Source: Sphingomonas telluris | GTDB taxonomy: Bacteria > Pseudomonadota > Alphaproteobacteria > Sphingomonadales > Sphingomonadaceae | Direction of reading: 5' to 3' | Assembly: GCF_022568775.1 (NCBI RefSeq) | Contig: NZ_JAKZHW010000001.1 | Coordinates: forward strand, 1,488,001-1,552,000 | Length of the DNA stretch: 64,000 nucleotides | Shown: positions 43,722 through 53,552 of the stretch, piece after piece | How positions within the stretch are numbered: the stretch's first letter is position 1 | Layout of the letters: every line of letters starts with the position of its first letter | Notes under the pieces: generated by a model | What the model was told of the DNA's origin: nothing | Databases searched by the model: none | The model's input: the letters and a program-made list of their open reading frames with translations, nothing else | Position numbers and translations under genes: made by a program

Positions 43722-45206
43722 ATGCGGTCCGACCACATCCTCGCGATCGACCAGGGCACGACGTCCACGCGCGCCATCCTGTTCGATTCCGCCGCGCGAC
43801 CGGTCGCGACGGCACAGCGCGAGTTCCAGCAACACTATCCCCAGCTGGGTTGGGTCGAGCACGATCCCGAGGACATCTGGCGCGACACCCTGGCGGTCGC
43901 GCGCGAGGTGATCGCGGTGAGTGGATTCGAGCAGAGCCGCATTGCCGCCTTTGGACTCACGAACCAGCGCGAGACAGTCGTCGTCTGGGATCGCGAGACG
44001 GGCGAGCCGATCCACCGGGCGATCGTGTGGCAGGACCGGCGGACTGCGGACCTCTGCGCACGGCTGAAGGCCGACGGCGCGGAGCCGATGGTGCAGGGGA
44101 AGACGGGGCTTCTGCTCGACCCCTATTTCTCGGCGACGAAGATCGCCTGGATCCTCGACAATGTCGCCGGCGCCCGTGCGCGAGCCGAACGCGGCGAGCT
44201 GGCTGCCGGGACGATCGACAGCTTCCTGCTCTGGCGGCTTACCGCCGGCACCGCACATGCGACGGACGTGACCAATGCCGGCCGGACGCTGCTGTTCGAC
44301 ATCCATGAGCAGCGCTGGGACGAAGAACTCTGCCGCCTCTTCCGTGTGCCCATGGGCCTGCTGCCGCAAGTGCATGACAACAGCTGCATGTTCGGGCTGA
44401 CTTCGCCGGGCCTGTTCGACCCGCAAATCCCCATTGCCGGGGTGGCGGGCGACCAGCAGGCGGCATTGGTCGGCCAGGCCTGCTTCCGGCCCGGCATGGT
44501 CAAGTCGACCTACGGCACCGGCTGCTTCATGCTGCTGAACACGGGCGCGGAGGCCGTCCGGTCCGAGAACCGCCTGCTGACGACGCCCGCCTACCGGCTG
44601 AACGGACAGATGACCTACGCGCTCGAAGGATCGATCTTCGTCGCCGGAGCCGCGGTCAAATGGCTGCGCGACGGGCTTGGCGTGATCGCACACGCGTCGG
44701 AGACGGACGGCCTCGCAACACGCGTTCCGGACAGCCACGGCGTCTACATGGTCCCGGCGTTCGTCGGGCTTGGGGCGCCCTATTGGGAACCGAACGTGCG
44801 CGCCGCGATCACGGGGCTGACGCTCGATGCGACCGGCGCGCACATCGCGCGGGCAGCGCTCGAGGCGACCGCCTACCAGACCCGCGATCTGATCAGCGCG
44901 ATGGTCGCGGACGGGAGCGCACCGCCCGCAGCGATCCGCGTCGATGGCGGCATGACGGCCAACAATTGGCTGTGCCAGTTCCTCGCCAGCATCCTCGAAG
45001 TGCCTGTCGAGCGACCCGCGAACCTCGAAACGACGGCGCTCGGCGCGGCGTTCCACGCGGGCCTCGCGACGGGTGTCTGGTCGGGGCTGGACGAGCTGTC
45101 GCGCACCTGGTCGGCGGCCGACACTTTCCAGCCGACCATGGACGCCGATCTTCGGGCGACGCTCCTCGCCGGATGGCAACACGCAGTCGCGCGAACGCTC
45201 AGCTAG
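43722..45206 (+). CDS. glpK: glycerol kinase
   Basis: 494 aa FGGY-family kinase, glycerol + ATP to glycerol 3-phosphate. Signatures: [78 protein letters not shown] and [17 protein letters not shown]. Full length. No glpF or glpD adjacent. The stop lies 8 bases inside the end of the convergent alpha-galactosidase gene. Confidence 0.96.
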   Translation: MRSDHILAIDQGTTSTRAILFDSAARPVATAQREFQQHYPQLGWVEHDPEDIWRDTLAVAREVIAVSGFEQSRIAAFGLTNQRETVVVWDRETGEPIHRAIVWQDRRTADLCARLKADGAEPMVQGKTGLLLDPYFSATKIAWILDNVAGARARAERGELAAGTIDSFLLWRLTAGTAHATDVTNAGRTLLFDIHEQRWDEELCRLFRVPMGLLPQVHDNSCMFGLTSPGLFDPQIPIAGVAGDQQAALVGQACFRPGMVKSTYGTGCFMLLNTGAEAVRSENRLLTTPAYRLNGQMTYALEGSIFVAGAAVKWLRDGLGVIAHASETDGLATRVPDSHGVYMVPAFVGLGAPYWEPNVRAAITGLTLDATGAHIARAALEATAYQTRDLISAMVADGSAPPAAIRVDGGMTANNWLCQFLASILEVPVERPANLETTALGAAFHAGLATGVWSGLDELSRTWSAADTFQPTMDADLRATLLAGWQHAVARTLS

Positions 45207-46407
45207 GGTCGATCCGGAACATCGCGACCCCGTGCGGTTCGACGGTCGCTTCGAGCCTGCCCGTCCAGTTCGGCAGAGCCTGGTGCGCCCATAGATCGCG
45301 AACCTTCGCGCGGACCTTCGGTGGATAGCCGAGATGGTCAGCGTCCGTCGCGATCGTCGCCGGCGTGTCGCCGCGATTGAACAGTAGCACGGCTCGGCCC
45401 CCACCCGCGAGCGGCTTCACCCACACTTCCTTGTCCCCGTCTTGCACGATCCGCCGCCCCTGCACGCCGAGCTTATCTTGGTCGACCGCGATCACGTCCT
45501 TGTTGAGCAGGATCGAGCGCGTCGTCTCATCCATGTTGGCGATGTCGTTCCCGGCCATCAGCGGCGCAGCCATCATCGCCCACAGCGAGAAGTGCGAGCG
45601 ATATTCCGCCGGAGTCATCCCACCGTTGCCGACTTCAAGCATGTCGGGATCGTTCCAGTGCCCCGGCCCGGCGAAGGGCCACAGCGGCTCGTTGGCGTCG
45701 ACGATGGAAAGGACAGGATGCGCCCAGTCATGCGCCATGTCATTCTTGGCAAAGCTGTCCCAGATGTCGCCAGTCGTGCGCCAGAGGTTGCCGGTGTTCT
45801 TCGCCCACAGCCACGGCTTGGCGGTGCCCCATTCGCAGAGCGAGAAGACGATGTCGCGGCCGCTTTGGCGAAGCGCGTCGGCCATCACCGCATAGCCTTC
45901 CTGCGCATTGCGATCGCCGGTGCTGCACCAGTCGTACTTCAGATAGTCGACCCCCCAGCGCGCATAGGTCAGTGCGTCCTGATATTCGTGACCCTGGCTG
46001 CCCGGGCGTCCGCCGCACGTCAGGCGCCCGGCGTCGGAATAAATGCCGAACTTCAGGCCCTTCGAATGGACGTAGTCGGCGAGCGCCTTGATGCCGGAGG
46101 GAAACTTCTGCGCGTCCGCGGTGATGAAGCCATTCTCATCGCGCTTGCCGTGCCAACAGTCGTCGATGACGACATATTGGTAGCCCGCGTCGCGCATGCC
46201 GGAACTGACCATGGCGTCGGCCGTCGCGCGAACCGTCTTCTCGTTGATGTCGCAGGCGAACTTGTTCCAGCTGTTCCAGCCCATGGGCGGCGTTTGGGCG
46301 AGGCCGTTCGGCGCCTTGTTGACCACCTCCTGAGTGGTTTCTGCCGACGCCTGCGACGCTACGAGCGCCAGGCACGCAACAAGACCCGCGACTTTCGATA
46401 TACGCAC
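45199..46407 (-). CDS. GH27 alpha-galactosidase, secreted
   Basis: 402 aa, GTG start at 46407 behind AGGGG. Signal peptide [22 protein letters not shown]. Family 27 signature [19 protein letters not shown], nucleophile Asp in [11 protein letters not shown] and acid/base Asp in [14 protein letters not shown]-terminal beta-sandwich ([16 protein letters not shown]). Releases terminal alpha-1,6-galactose from melibiose-like oligosaccharides or galactomannan in the periplasm. No sugar transporter nearby. Confidence 0.95.
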   Translation of the reverse strand: MRISKVAGLVACLALVASQASAETTQEVVNKAPNGLAQTPPMGWNSWNKFACDINEKTVRATADAMVSSGMRDAGYQYVVIDDCWHGKRDENGFITADAQKFPSGIKALADYVHSKGLKFGIYSDAGRLTCGGRPGSQGHEYQDALTYARWGVDYLKYDWCSTGDRNAQEGYAVMADALRQSGRDIVFSLCEWGTAKPWLWAKNTGNLWRTTGDIWDSFAKNDMAHDWAHPVLSIVDANEPLWPFAGPGHWNDPDMLEVGNGGMTPAEYRSHFSLWAMMAAPLMAGNDIANMDETTRSILLNKDVIAVDQDKLGVQGRRIVQDGDKEVWVKPLAGGGRAVLLFNRGDTPATIATDADHLGYPPKVRAKVRDLWAHQALPNWTGRLEATVEPHGVAMFRIDPS

Positions 46408-46432
46408 TTAGCCCCTCCCCCATTCGGGCCGA

Positions 46433-47680
46433 TCAGCCCTTCGTCATCGTCACTTGCGCGACGTCGATTGCGCCGCCGCGAAAGCCCCCTTCGCAATACA
46501 TCAAATAGTAGCGCCAGAGCGCATGGAAATCGTCGTCGAAGCCGCGCAGCCTGCCGGCCTCCACTGCCTCGTCATAGCGCACGTGCCAGCGCTTCAAAGT
46601 CTCCGCATAATCGAGGCGGAATCCTTCGCGGTTTTCCCATGACAGCCCCCGCTCCCGCGCGAGCCACTCGAAGGCCGGCTCATTGAGCAGGCAGCCGCCG
46701 GGAAAAATGTAGGCCTGGATGAAATCGGGATTGCGAACGTAGCCGTCGAAGATCGCATGATCGATGCTGATGAACTGCAGCGCCGCGCGGCCGCCGGGCT
46801 TCAGGTTGCGCGCGATGCAATCGAGATAGGCCGGCCACCAGCGCTGGCCGACCGCCTCGACCATCTCGACCGAAGCGATAGCGTCGAACTGCTCATTCGT
46901 GTCGCGATAGTCCTGGAGGCGGATCTCGACGCGGCCGGCGAGATTTTGCGCAGCGATCTTCTCGTCCGCCCAGGCCTTCTGCTCGGTCGATAGCGTAAGA
47001 CCGACGACGTCGACCCCGCGCTTCGCCGCTTCGATCGCCAGCGTTCCCCAGCCGCAACCGATCTCCAGCAAGCGCTGACCCGGCTGGAGGTCGAGCCGGT
47101 CGAGGAGCGCGTGAACCTTGCGCAGTTGCGCCGCTTCGAGGCTGTCGTCAGCACTCGCGAAACGCGCGGAGCTGTACGTCATCGTGCGGTCGAGCCAGGC
47201 CGCGTAGAAATCGTTGCCGAGATCGTAGTGCGCGGCGATGTTCTCGCGCGCCTTGGCGACATCGTTGTCGCGGCGGCGATGCTTCACGAGATTGAACAGC
47301 CGCGCCGCGCCTTTCGCGCGGCCGGTGTCGCCAAGACTGCGCGCATTGACCGTGAACAATGCGAACAGCGGCACGGGATCGGGCGAGCTCCACTCGCCTT
47401 TCGACCAGGCGCGATACCAGCCGATCGATCCCGAAGTGACGAGGCGAACCAGCGCATACCAGCTGTGCAGGCGGACGACCGCGACCGGCCCCTCGGCCCT
47501 GAACCCGATGTGGCGGCGCGATCCGTTAGGGAGGGACAGGTCGATCCCACCAACGGCGAGACGCTCGTCGATCTGGTCGAGCACGACGGAAAAGCTGCGT
47601 GCGAAAAGGCGTCCGAGAAGGCCGCTGCCGTTCACGAACAGCAGCCCGCCGCGTACCAGATGTTCGCCGCGAGTGCTCAT
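46433..47680 (-). CDS. cyclopropane-fatty-acyl-phospholipid synthase family protein
   Basis: 415 aa starting MSTRGEHLVRGGLLFVNGSG. CfaS-type SAM methyltransferase: an N-terminal lipid-binding region (FALFTVNARSLGDTGRAKGAARL), the motif HYDLGNDFYAAWLDRTMTYSSARF, SAM loop LLEIGCGWGTLAIEAA, ASVEMVEAVG and the C-terminal YIFPGGCLLNEP. In the operon downstream of the DUF457-type membrane hydrolase (10-base gap). Cyclopropanation or a related lipid methylation is inferred. Confidence 0.9.
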   Translation of the reverse strand: MSTRGEHLVRGGLLFVNGSGLLGRLFARSFSVVLDQIDERLAVGGIDLSLPNGSRRHIGFRAEGPVAVVRLHSWYALVRLVTSGSIGWYRAWSKGEWSSPDPVPLFALFTVNARSLGDTGRAKGAARLFNLVKHRRRDNDVAKARENIAAHYDLGNDFYAAWLDRTMTYSSARFASADDSLEAAQLRKVHALLDRLDLQPGQRLLEIGCGWGTLAIEAAKRGVDVVGLTLSTEQKAWADEKIAAQNLAGRVEIRLQDYRDTNEQFDAIASVEMVEAVGQRWWPAYLDCIARNLKPGGRAALQFISIDHAIFDGYVRNPDFIQAYIFPGGCLLNEPAFEWLARERGLSWENREGFRLDYAETLKRWHVRYDEAVEAGRLRGFDDDFHALWRYYLMYCEGGFRGGAIDVAQVTMTKG

Positions 47681-47690
47681 CCCGCGCCAG

Positions 47691-48659
47691 TTATGAATTC
47701 GGCGTGCGCTTGTCGAGGTTGGTCGCGCAGATCGGCACGACCGTTTCGCGCGCCAGCCGCGACCGCCGGCCCTCGCCGTAGCGCGCATCGCCGATGGTCA
47801 CGCGCGCCGTGCAATGGTCGCGGATCACGTCGGCCTGCGGCATGACCGACCACTTGAGGAATTTCTGCAGGCGCTTGTCGGTGCGTATCGCCCGGCGGAC
47901 GATCGGGTCGTCCATGTTCGTCGGCTGGCACTCGCTGACCGGGCCGAGTCCACGGAACGGGACGTAAGTGCTGCGGCGGTAGCAATGGTCCTCGCGCCAG
48001 ACGAGATCGCGGCGCCAGGACAGGACCGGCGGTGGCGAGGCGAAGATGGAGCTTGCAACCGGACTGACGGAGCGCACGGCGGTGGCGGCACGGTTCGTGG
48101 TCAGCAAGTTTAGAGCGACGTAGGCGAACACAACTCCGATCGCGATCTGCGGCAAGCGCTTCCACTCGCGCCCGCTCTGCTCCCGCCGCTTCGAAACGCC
48201 GATGGCGATCGCGAGACCGAGCCATAGCCAGACGTCGATGATGAACAGGCCGTCGGCATGGTACCAACGGTTGGAAAAGGGCGAGAAGAGCTGCACCGAG
48301 TAGGTCGTGAGCAGGTCCAGAAACGGGTGCGTAATCGCGCCCAAATAGGACAACAGGATCAGCCAGCCGAACCGCATTGGCAGCTCGCTCTTGAACTCCT
48401 TGCCGCGGCTCGACTGCCACCGGTCGAGCAGCCACAGCAGGCCCGCGAGGACCAGCGGCATGACCAGCACGCCGCCGACGATGCCGTGCGTGAAGCCGCG
48501 GTGAATCGCCAGCGGATCCCACGGCGCATTGCCGAAGAAGACATCGATGTCCGGCATGTTCGCGCCGAGGATCAGCGCTGCAAGCCCCTTGCGCGTCTTC
48601 GTCTTGAGACCGGCCTGGCCCAGCACCCAGCCGGCCATCGAATGGGTGAGATTGTCCAA
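47691..48659 (-). CDS. membrane-bound metal-dependent hydrolase (YdjM/DUF457 type)
   Basis: 322 aa with a TTG start at 48659 read as Met. DNLTHSMAGWVLGQAGL, ANMPDIDVFFG, AIHRGFTHGIVGGVLVMP and THPFLDLLTTYSVQLFSPF carry the His/Asp residues of the family, with four to five transmembrane helices. C-terminal periplasmic domain ends in FLKWSVMPQADVIRDH and an arginine-rich stretch (GEGRRSRLARETVVP). Function unknown. Lies 14 bases after korB, possibly in the same transcript. Confidence 0.85.
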   Translation of the reverse strand: MDNLTHSMAGWVLGQAGLKTKTRKGLAALILGANMPDIDVFFGNAPWDPLAIHRGFTHGIVGGVLVMPLVLAGLLWLLDRWQSSRGKEFKSELPMRFGWLILLSYLGAITHPFLDLLTTYSVQLFSPFSNRWYHADGLFIIDVWLWLGLAIAIGVSKRREQSGREWKRLPQIAIGVVFAYVALNLLTTNRAATAVRSVSPVASSIFASPPPVLSWRRDLVWREDHCYRRSTYVPFRGLGPVSECQPTNMDDPIVRRAIRTDKRLQKFLKWSVMPQADVIRDHCTARVTIGDARYGEGRRSRLARETVVPICATNLDKRTPNS

Positions 48660-48673
48660 GCTGGGCTAGCGGA

Positions 48674-49684
48674 TCAGAGCTTGTGCGGCTCTTTCTCGAC
48701 CTGCCAGGTTTGGCCCTTCGAAACGAGCGCCTGGAGGTCGGCCTTCTTGCCGGAAGCTACGGCGGCGTTCTGCTCGACGACCGCGGATTCGAACGTCGGC
48801 GCGGGATTCTCGTAGATGACGCCCAGCGCGACCGGGAAGCTTGGCGGAAGGCCGATCAGCATTGCGGCGATGCCCTTGTTCCTCGGATCATGGACGATGA
48901 CCGCCGGGTCGTCTGCATCGACGACCTTCAGGCATAGGTTCTCGGCGTCGAGCGCGAGGCCCTTGGTCCCGTTCGCGAATAGCATCTTCTCGCCGGCCTT
49001 GAGCCAGAGCTGCTTCTCCTGAGCCACGCCGCGCTCTGTGAAGCTGGCGAAAACGTCGTCGTTGTAGACGACGCAGTTCTGGTAGATCTCGACGAAGCTG
49101 GCGCCCTTGTGCGCGTGGGCAGCCTTTAGAACGTCCGGCAGATTCTTGTGCACGTCGATGCCGCGGGCGACGAAGCGAGCGCCGGAGCCCAACGCAAACA
49201 TGCACGGCTTGATCGGCCGGTCGACCGAACCGAACGGCGTCGACGGCGAGCGCGTGCCGATCCGGCTCGTGGGCGAATATTGCCCCTTGGTCAGGCCGTA
49301 GATCTCGTTGTTGAACAGCAGGATCTGGCAGTCGAGATTGCGGCGCAGGATGTGCATCGTGTGGTTGCCGCCAATCGACAGCGCATCGCCGTCCCCGGTG
49401 ATGATCCACACGTCGAGCTCCGGGTTTGCAAGCTTAATGCCTGTCGCGAAGGCCGGTGCGCGCCCGTGGATCGTGTGGAATCCGTAGCTCGCCATGTAAT
49501 AGGGGAAGCGGCTGGAACAGCCGATGCCGCTTACGAACACGGTCTTCTCGCGCGCGACGCCGAGGTCCGGCATCGTCCGCTGCACGGCCTTGAGCACCGC
49601 ATAATCGCCGCAGCCCGGGCACCAGCGGACCTCCTGGTCGCTCGCCCAATCCTTGGCGGTGGTCACTTTGGTCATCTCGTTCAT
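48674..49684 (-). CDS. korB: 2-oxoacid:ferredoxin oxidoreductase, beta subunit
   Basis: 336 aa thiamine-pyrophosphate subunit. WCPGCGDYAVLKAVQ, GIGCSSRFPYYM, the TPP-binding GDGDALSIGGNHTMHILRRN with LFNNEIYGLTKGQYSPTS. Partner of KorA at 49758; together they oxidise 2-oxoglutarate (or a related oxoacid) to acyl-CoA with reduced ferredoxin. The start at 49684 is in an ATGA overlap with a 26-codon micro-ORF that bridges the two subunits. Confidence 0.95.
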   Translation of the reverse strand: MNEMTKVTTAKDWASDQEVRWCPGCGDYAVLKAVQRTMPDLGVAREKTVFVSGIGCSSRFPYYMASYGFHTIHGRAPAFATGIKLANPELDVWIITGDGDALSIGGNHTMHILRRNLDCQILLFNNEIYGLTKGQYSPTSRIGTRSPSTPFGSVDRPIKPCMFALGSGARFVARGIDVHKNLPDVLKAAHAHKGASFVEIYQNCVVYNDDVFASFTERGVAQEKQLWLKAGEKMLFANGTKGLALDAENLCLKVVDADDPAVIVHDPRNKGIAAMLIGLPPSFPVALGVIYENPAPTFESAVVEQNAAVASGKKADLQALVSKGQTWQVEKEPHKL

Positions 49685-49761
49685 CGGTACATTACCCAGT
49701 AAATCAGTGCGCAGACGAGGATCAGCATGATGATCATCGGCCAGGGGTTAATCGGCTTCAC
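49681..49761 (-). CDS. 26-aa hydrophobic micro-ORF between korA and korB
   Basis: GTG start at 49761-49759 overlaps the korA stop as GTGA; stop TGA at 49683-49681 overlaps the korB start as ATGA. Reads MKPINPWPM then a continuous hydrophobic helix (IIMLILVCALIYW, VMYR). One transmembrane helix with a short proline-containing N-terminus and a terminal arginine. The double overlap argues that ribosomes pass through it on the way from korA to korB. Below the length cut-off of most gene finders. Might anchor the complex at the membrane. Confidence 0.7.
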   Translation of the reverse strand: MKPINPWPMIIMLILVCALIYWVMYR

Positions 49762-51638
49762 TTCAGCGCGGCCTCGATCGCCGCTTCGATCTCGGCGATG
49801 CGGAAGGGGTGGCCGCTGACCTTGTTCAGCGGCTGCGCATCGACGAGGAACTGGTCACGGAGCACGGTCTTGAGCTGGCCCGTGTTCATCTCCGGAACGA
49901 GGATCCGGTCGAAGCTCTTCAGCAGCGCGCCCATGTTCTTCGGCATCGGCCAGATGTGGCGAATGTGGACGTGCGCGACGTCGAGCCCGCGGCCGAGCGA
50001 GCGCCGCACCGCCTGGTGGATCGGCCCGAACGTCGAGCCCCATCCGACGACGGCCAGCTTCGCCCCTTGCTTGCCGAGACACACGTCCTGATCAGGAATG
50101 CTCTCGGCGACCTTGTTGACCTTGTGCGCGCGGGTGTCGGTCATCTCCTGGTGCGCGGCCGGCGAGTAGTCGATGTTGCCCGAGCCCGGCGCCTTCTCGA
50201 TGCCCCCGATGCGATGCTCGAGACTGGGCGTGCCCGGCTTGATCCATGGACGCGCGAGGTCGCCGTTGCGGGCATAGGGCAGCACGCCCTCGCCCTCGGC
50301 CGTCGCCTGCGTGAAGTAGGTGACCGGGAACGGCTGGTAGCCGCTCATGTCCGGCACCTTCCACGGCTCCGCCGCATTGGCGATGTAGCCGTCGGTAAGG
50401 AGCATTACCGGAGTCATGTAGCGCGTGGAAATCCGCACCGCCTCGATCGCGCAGTCGAACGCGTCGGCAGGCGAGCGCGCCGCGATCACCGGCAACGGCG
50501 CATCGGCGTTACGGCCGTAGACCGCCTGGTAAAGGTCGGACTGCTCCGTCTTCGTCGGCAGGCCGGTCGACGGACCGCCGCGCTGCGAGTTGACGACGAT
50601 CAGCGGAAGCTCCGTCATGATCGCGAGGCCCAGCGCTTCGGTCTTCAGCGCAATGCCCGGACCGGACGACGAGGTGACGCCGAGCTGCCCCGCGTAGGAT
50701 GCGCCGATCGCCGCGCAAATGGCCGCGATCTCGTCCTCCGCCTGGAAGGTCGTGATCCCGAACTCCTTCAGCCGCGCGAGGTGATGCAGCAGCGGGCTGG
50801 CCGGCGTGATAGGATAGGAGCCGAAGAACATCTGCAGGTTCGCAAGCTGCGCACCCGCGACGAGACCAAGCGCCAGCGATTCCGCTCCGGTGACGGTGCG
50901 GTAGAGGCCCGGCTCCGCAGGCGCGGGCGCGACATGATGCTGCTTGAACGGCGCGCCCATCTCGACTGTCTCGCCATAGGCGTGGCCGGCATTGAGGGCG
51001 GCGATGTTCGCCTCGGCAAGCTCAGGCGCCTTGGCGAACTTGGTCTTCAGCCAGTCGACGATCGGCTGGCGGTCGCGGTCGAACATCCAGAGCGCGAGCC
51101 CTAGCGTCCACATGTTCTTGCAGCGAAGTGCTTCCTTGTTGCCGAGGCCGTAGGGCTTCACCGCATCGAGCGTCAGCTGCGAGATGTTGAAGTGGACAAG
51201 CTGCCAGCGCGCGAGGCTGCCGTCTTCCAGCGGATTTTGGTCGTATCCCGCCTTCGCGAGGTTGCGCGCCGTGAACTCGCCCTCATCGGCAATGATCAGG
51301 CCGCCGTCGCGAAGCTGGTTCACGTTCACCTTCAACGCTGCCGGGTTCATTGCGATGAGCACGTCCGGCTGGTCGCCCGCCGTCTCGATCGCAGTCGAGC
51401 CGAAGTTGATCTGGAAGGCGCTGACGCCGAACGTCGTGCCCTGCGGCGCGCGGATCTCCGCCGGGAAGTCCGGGAAGGTCGCCAGATCGTTGCCGGCAAG
51501 GGCGGTGGAAAGAGTGAACTGACCTCCGGTCAGCTGCATGCCGTCGCCGCTGTCGCCGGCGAAACGGACGACGACGGCTTCGGCCTGGGGATGCGAGGCG
51601 GCTTCGTCCTCGGTGATGAGATGGGTGGCCGTGGCCAC
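49758..51638 (-). CDS. korA: 2-oxoacid:ferredoxin oxidoreductase, alpha (with fused gamma) subunit
   Basis: 626 aa. An N-terminal gamma domain (VVVRFAGDSGDGMQLTGGQF ... AMNPAALKVNVNQLRDGG) is fused to the alpha domain starting about residue 225 (GLYRTVTGAESLALGLVAGAQ; FFGSYPITPASPLLHHLARLK; EDEIAAICAAIGASYAGQLG with VTSSSGPGIALKTEALG). ferredoxin-dependent oxoacid oxidation occurs as an alternative to the 2-oxoglutarate dehydrogenase complex. First gene of the operon, divergent from rppH. Confidence 0.94.
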   Translation of the reverse strand: MATATHLITEDEAASHPQAEAVVVRFAGDSGDGMQLTGGQFTLSTALAGNDLATFPDFPAEIRAPQGTTFGVSAFQINFGSTAIETAGDQPDVLIAMNPAALKVNVNQLRDGGLIIADEGEFTARNLAKAGYDQNPLEDGSLARWQLVHFNISQLTLDAVKPYGLGNKEALRCKNMWTLGLALWMFDRDRQPIVDWLKTKFAKAPELAEANIAALNAGHAYGETVEMGAPFKQHHVAPAPAEPGLYRTVTGAESLALGLVAGAQLANLQMFFGSYPITPASPLLHHLARLKEFGITTFQAEDEIAAICAAIGASYAGQLGVTSSSGPGIALKTEALGLAIMTELPLIVVNSQRGGPSTGLPTKTEQSDLYQAVYGRNADAPLPVIAARSPADAFDCAIEAVRISTRYMTPVMLLTDGYIANAAEPWKVPDMSGYQPFPVTYFTQATAEGEGVLPYARNGDLARPWIKPGTPSLEHRIGGIEKAPGSGNIDYSPAAHQEMTDTRAHKVNKVAESIPDQDVCLGKQGAKLAVVGWGSTFGPIHQAVRRSLGRGLDVAHVHIRHIWPMPKNMGALLKSFDRILVPEMNTGQLKTVLRDQFLVDAQPLNKVSGHPFRIAEIEAAIEAALK

Positions 51639-51764
51639 GATACTTACCCTTCACAAACGCTGATGGTTTTGATTGCCCCCTCTTTAGGACTCTGACGTCT
51701 CTTTCGCCACCTTTCTGTCACGAAAACACTCCCCGCGTCGGGACAGTGCCGTTATGGGCCCCGC

Positions 51765-52238
51765 ATGAGCGACGACGACAAGAAGTACCGCCGCGGAGTC
51801 GGCGTCATGCTGCTGAACAAGGATGGGAAGGTCTTCGTCGGGCGGCGCATCGATAACACCGACGAGGCATGGCAGATGCCCCAGGGCGGCATCGACAAGG
51901 GCGAGAAGCCGTGGGCGACTGCAAAGCGCGAGCTGGAAGAGGAAACAGGCATCCCGCCGCACCTGGTAGAGCGAATTGCCGAATGCCCGGAGTGGCTGAA
52001 GTACGACCTGCCGCCGGAGCTTCAGGGCAAATTATGGGGCGGCAAATGGCGGGGCCAGCTGCAGGACTGGTACCTGGCGCGCTTCACGGGCGACGACAGC
52101 GACGTGAACATCGCCACCAACCATCCCGAGTTCAACGACTGGAAATGGATCGAGCCGGAGCAACTTCCGGACCTGATCGTCCCCTTCAAGCGGGACCTTT
52201 ACCGCCGGCTGTTGAAGGAGTTCGAGGAGTACCTCTAG
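51765..52238 (+). CDS. rppH: RNA pyrophosphohydrolase
   Basis: 157 aa Nudix hydrolase that removes pyrophosphate from 5' triphosphorylated RNA, starting mRNA decay. Nudix box G41 to I63 (GGIDKGEKPWATAKRELEEE followed by TGI) with all acidic metal ligands, plus the RppH-typical WQMPQGG, WLKYDLPPEL and WGGKWRGQLQDWYLARF. The start at 51765 gives MSDDDKKYRRGVGVML, normal for the family. Ends one base before the convergent small-gene stop. Confidence 0.95.
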   Translation: MSDDDKKYRRGVGVMLLNKDGKVFVGRRIDNTDEAWQMPQGGIDKGEKPWATAKRELEEETGIPPHLVERIAECPEWLKYDLPPELQGKLWGGKWRGQLQDWYLARFTGDDSDVNIATNHPEFNDWKWIEPEQLPDLIVPFKRDLYRRLLKEFEEYL

Positions 52239-52239
52239 G

Positions 52240-52386
52240 TCAGGTGCGCGGCGGCGCCGTGAAATAGCCGATGCCGCCGCCGACGAGGGCGCCGAAGATC
52301 GGGCCCACGAACGGCAGTGGGATTGCCACGACTGCACCGATGGCGGCCGCAATCGCTGCGCGCTTCGCCCGTGGATCTTCAAGCAT
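52240..52386 (-). CDS. 48-aa glycine-rich membrane protein
   Basis: Start ATG 52386 with GGAGG six bases upstream. MLEDPRAKRAAIAAAIGAVV followed by AIPLPFVGPIFGALVGGGIG and YFTAPPRT; a glycine-zipper-like hairpin of two short transmembrane helices. Too short for common gene callers. Convergent with rppH with one base between stops. Similar short proteins are common near nudix genes in sphingomonads, but no function is known. Confidence 0.75.
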   Translation of the reverse strand: MLEDPRAKRAAIAAAIGAVVAIPLPFVGPIFGALVGGGIGYFTAPPRT

Positions 52387-52498
52387 CTCATGCCTCCTGT
52401 AGTGTCTTATATACATAATACACCAGCATGTCTACTGGGACTGGAGACATTCCCGTAGAGACGGGCGCGGCCATTCTTGTCATCACCTTCCGCCGACG

Positions 52499-52981
52499 AT
52501 GAGCACCGACCCGGACAAGCCGACCGACGCCGACATCGAGCAGGAGATCCGGCGGAACCGGAAGTTCAGCGCGGAGGAAGCGCTTGGGCGGATGGCCGGA
52601 CCCGGCGCGATGAAGGGAGCCTCCGCTCTTTCTCCGCAGCAGCAGGCGGAGAATGCGGTGGGCGACTGGTTGCGGCACAATGTTGCCGATACCGCGGGAG
52701 CGTTGCGGACGGTGATGCACCGCCACGTCAACGCCAGCGATGCGCTCCAGAAGGACCCTGAACATCCCTTGCTGGCGCTGGCGGGCTACTGCCGCCGGGT
52801 ACTCGCTTCCGATGACCTGCTGAAGGAAGTCGTCCGCGAAGCCGACGTCGAATGGGGCCGCGCGATGGATGAACGGCCCTTCTTTGAGCGCGAAGGCGCT
52901 GCGCCCCACCCCGACGACCCCTACACGCTTCAGTCCGTGCGATCGGTCCTGGCCGAAGCACTCAGGCGGCTGGAGCCTTAA
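52499..52981 (+). CDS. hypothetical helical protein (160 aa)
   Basis: 160 aa: MSTDPDKPTDADIEQEIRRN, then RKFSAEEALGRMAGPGAMKG and a globular helical region (AENAVGDWLRHNVADTAGAL; LLALAGYCRRVLASDDLLKE; PYTLQSVRSVLAEALRRLEP). No catalytic motif recognised. The start at 52499 overlaps the stop of an upstream 24-codon frame (ATGA). Convergent with the GFA gene sharing TTAA (52978-52981). Confidence 0.7.
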   Translation: MSTDPDKPTDADIEQEIRRNRKFSAEEALGRMAGPGAMKGASALSPQQQAENAVGDWLRHNVADTAGALRTVMHRHVNASDALQKDPEHPLLALAGYCRRVLASDDLLKEVVREADVEWGRAMDERPFFEREGAAPHPDDPYTLQSVRSVLAEALRRLEP

Positions 52982-53367
52982 TCCTCGAAGCGGCCGGAAC
53001 CGCGATCGCGTTCGTATGTCCGCGTGGCGGGGAAAGGCGGAAGCCATTGCTCGCGCCGGATCGTCCATAATTCATAGGTGGGCTCGAACTGACTCGGCTC
53101 GTCCAGTGCGCCCAGATTCACTTCGACCTCGTCGCCGCTGCGCCCGAATACGGACGAGCCGCAGCGTGGGCAGAAATGCCGCCCCCTGAACTCACCCGTC
53201 TCGCCTTCGATTGCCACTGCGTCGGCCGGAAAGATCGCCGACGCGTGAAATGTCGCTCCGTGATGCTTGCGGCAGTCGAGGCAGTGGCACACTCCGACGC
53301 GATAGGGACGTCCGCTTGCTTCGATTCTGACCGATCCGCAGAGGCAGCCACCGTTCACCCGATCCAT
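52978..53367 (-). CDS. GFA family (CENP-V/GFA domain) zinc protein
   Basis: 129 aa. Zinc cysteines in GGCLCGSVRIEA, GVCHCLDCRKHHGATFHASA and RHFCPRCGSSVFGR match the glutathione-dependent formaldehyde-activating (GFA) fold. Most members are not proven enzymes; formaldehyde-glutathione adduct formation is the family name-giving activity. Start at 53367 (MDRVNGGCLCGS). Stand-alone gene. Confidence 0.92.
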   Translation of the reverse strand: MDRVNGGCLCGSVRIEASGRPYRVGVCHCLDCRKHHGATFHASAIFPADAVAIEGETGEFRGRHFCPRCGSSVFGRSGDEVEVNLGALDEPSQFEPTYELWTIRREQWLPPFPATRTYERDRGSGRFED

Positions 53368-53552
53368 AACAAACCCTCCTGCGGCCCGGGATTCGCCTGA
53401 GACCGGACCCTTAGCTCAAACTCCTGATTCCTCCCGATTTTCGTGAACCCGAGATGAATAGATAGTGCGTGTGCGAGGACAGTTCTTCGTCGCACGTGCA
53501 TGGGCCTGCGTCTTGAAGCCCCAGTCATCCTTGGGTTCGAGAAACGCAGGAT

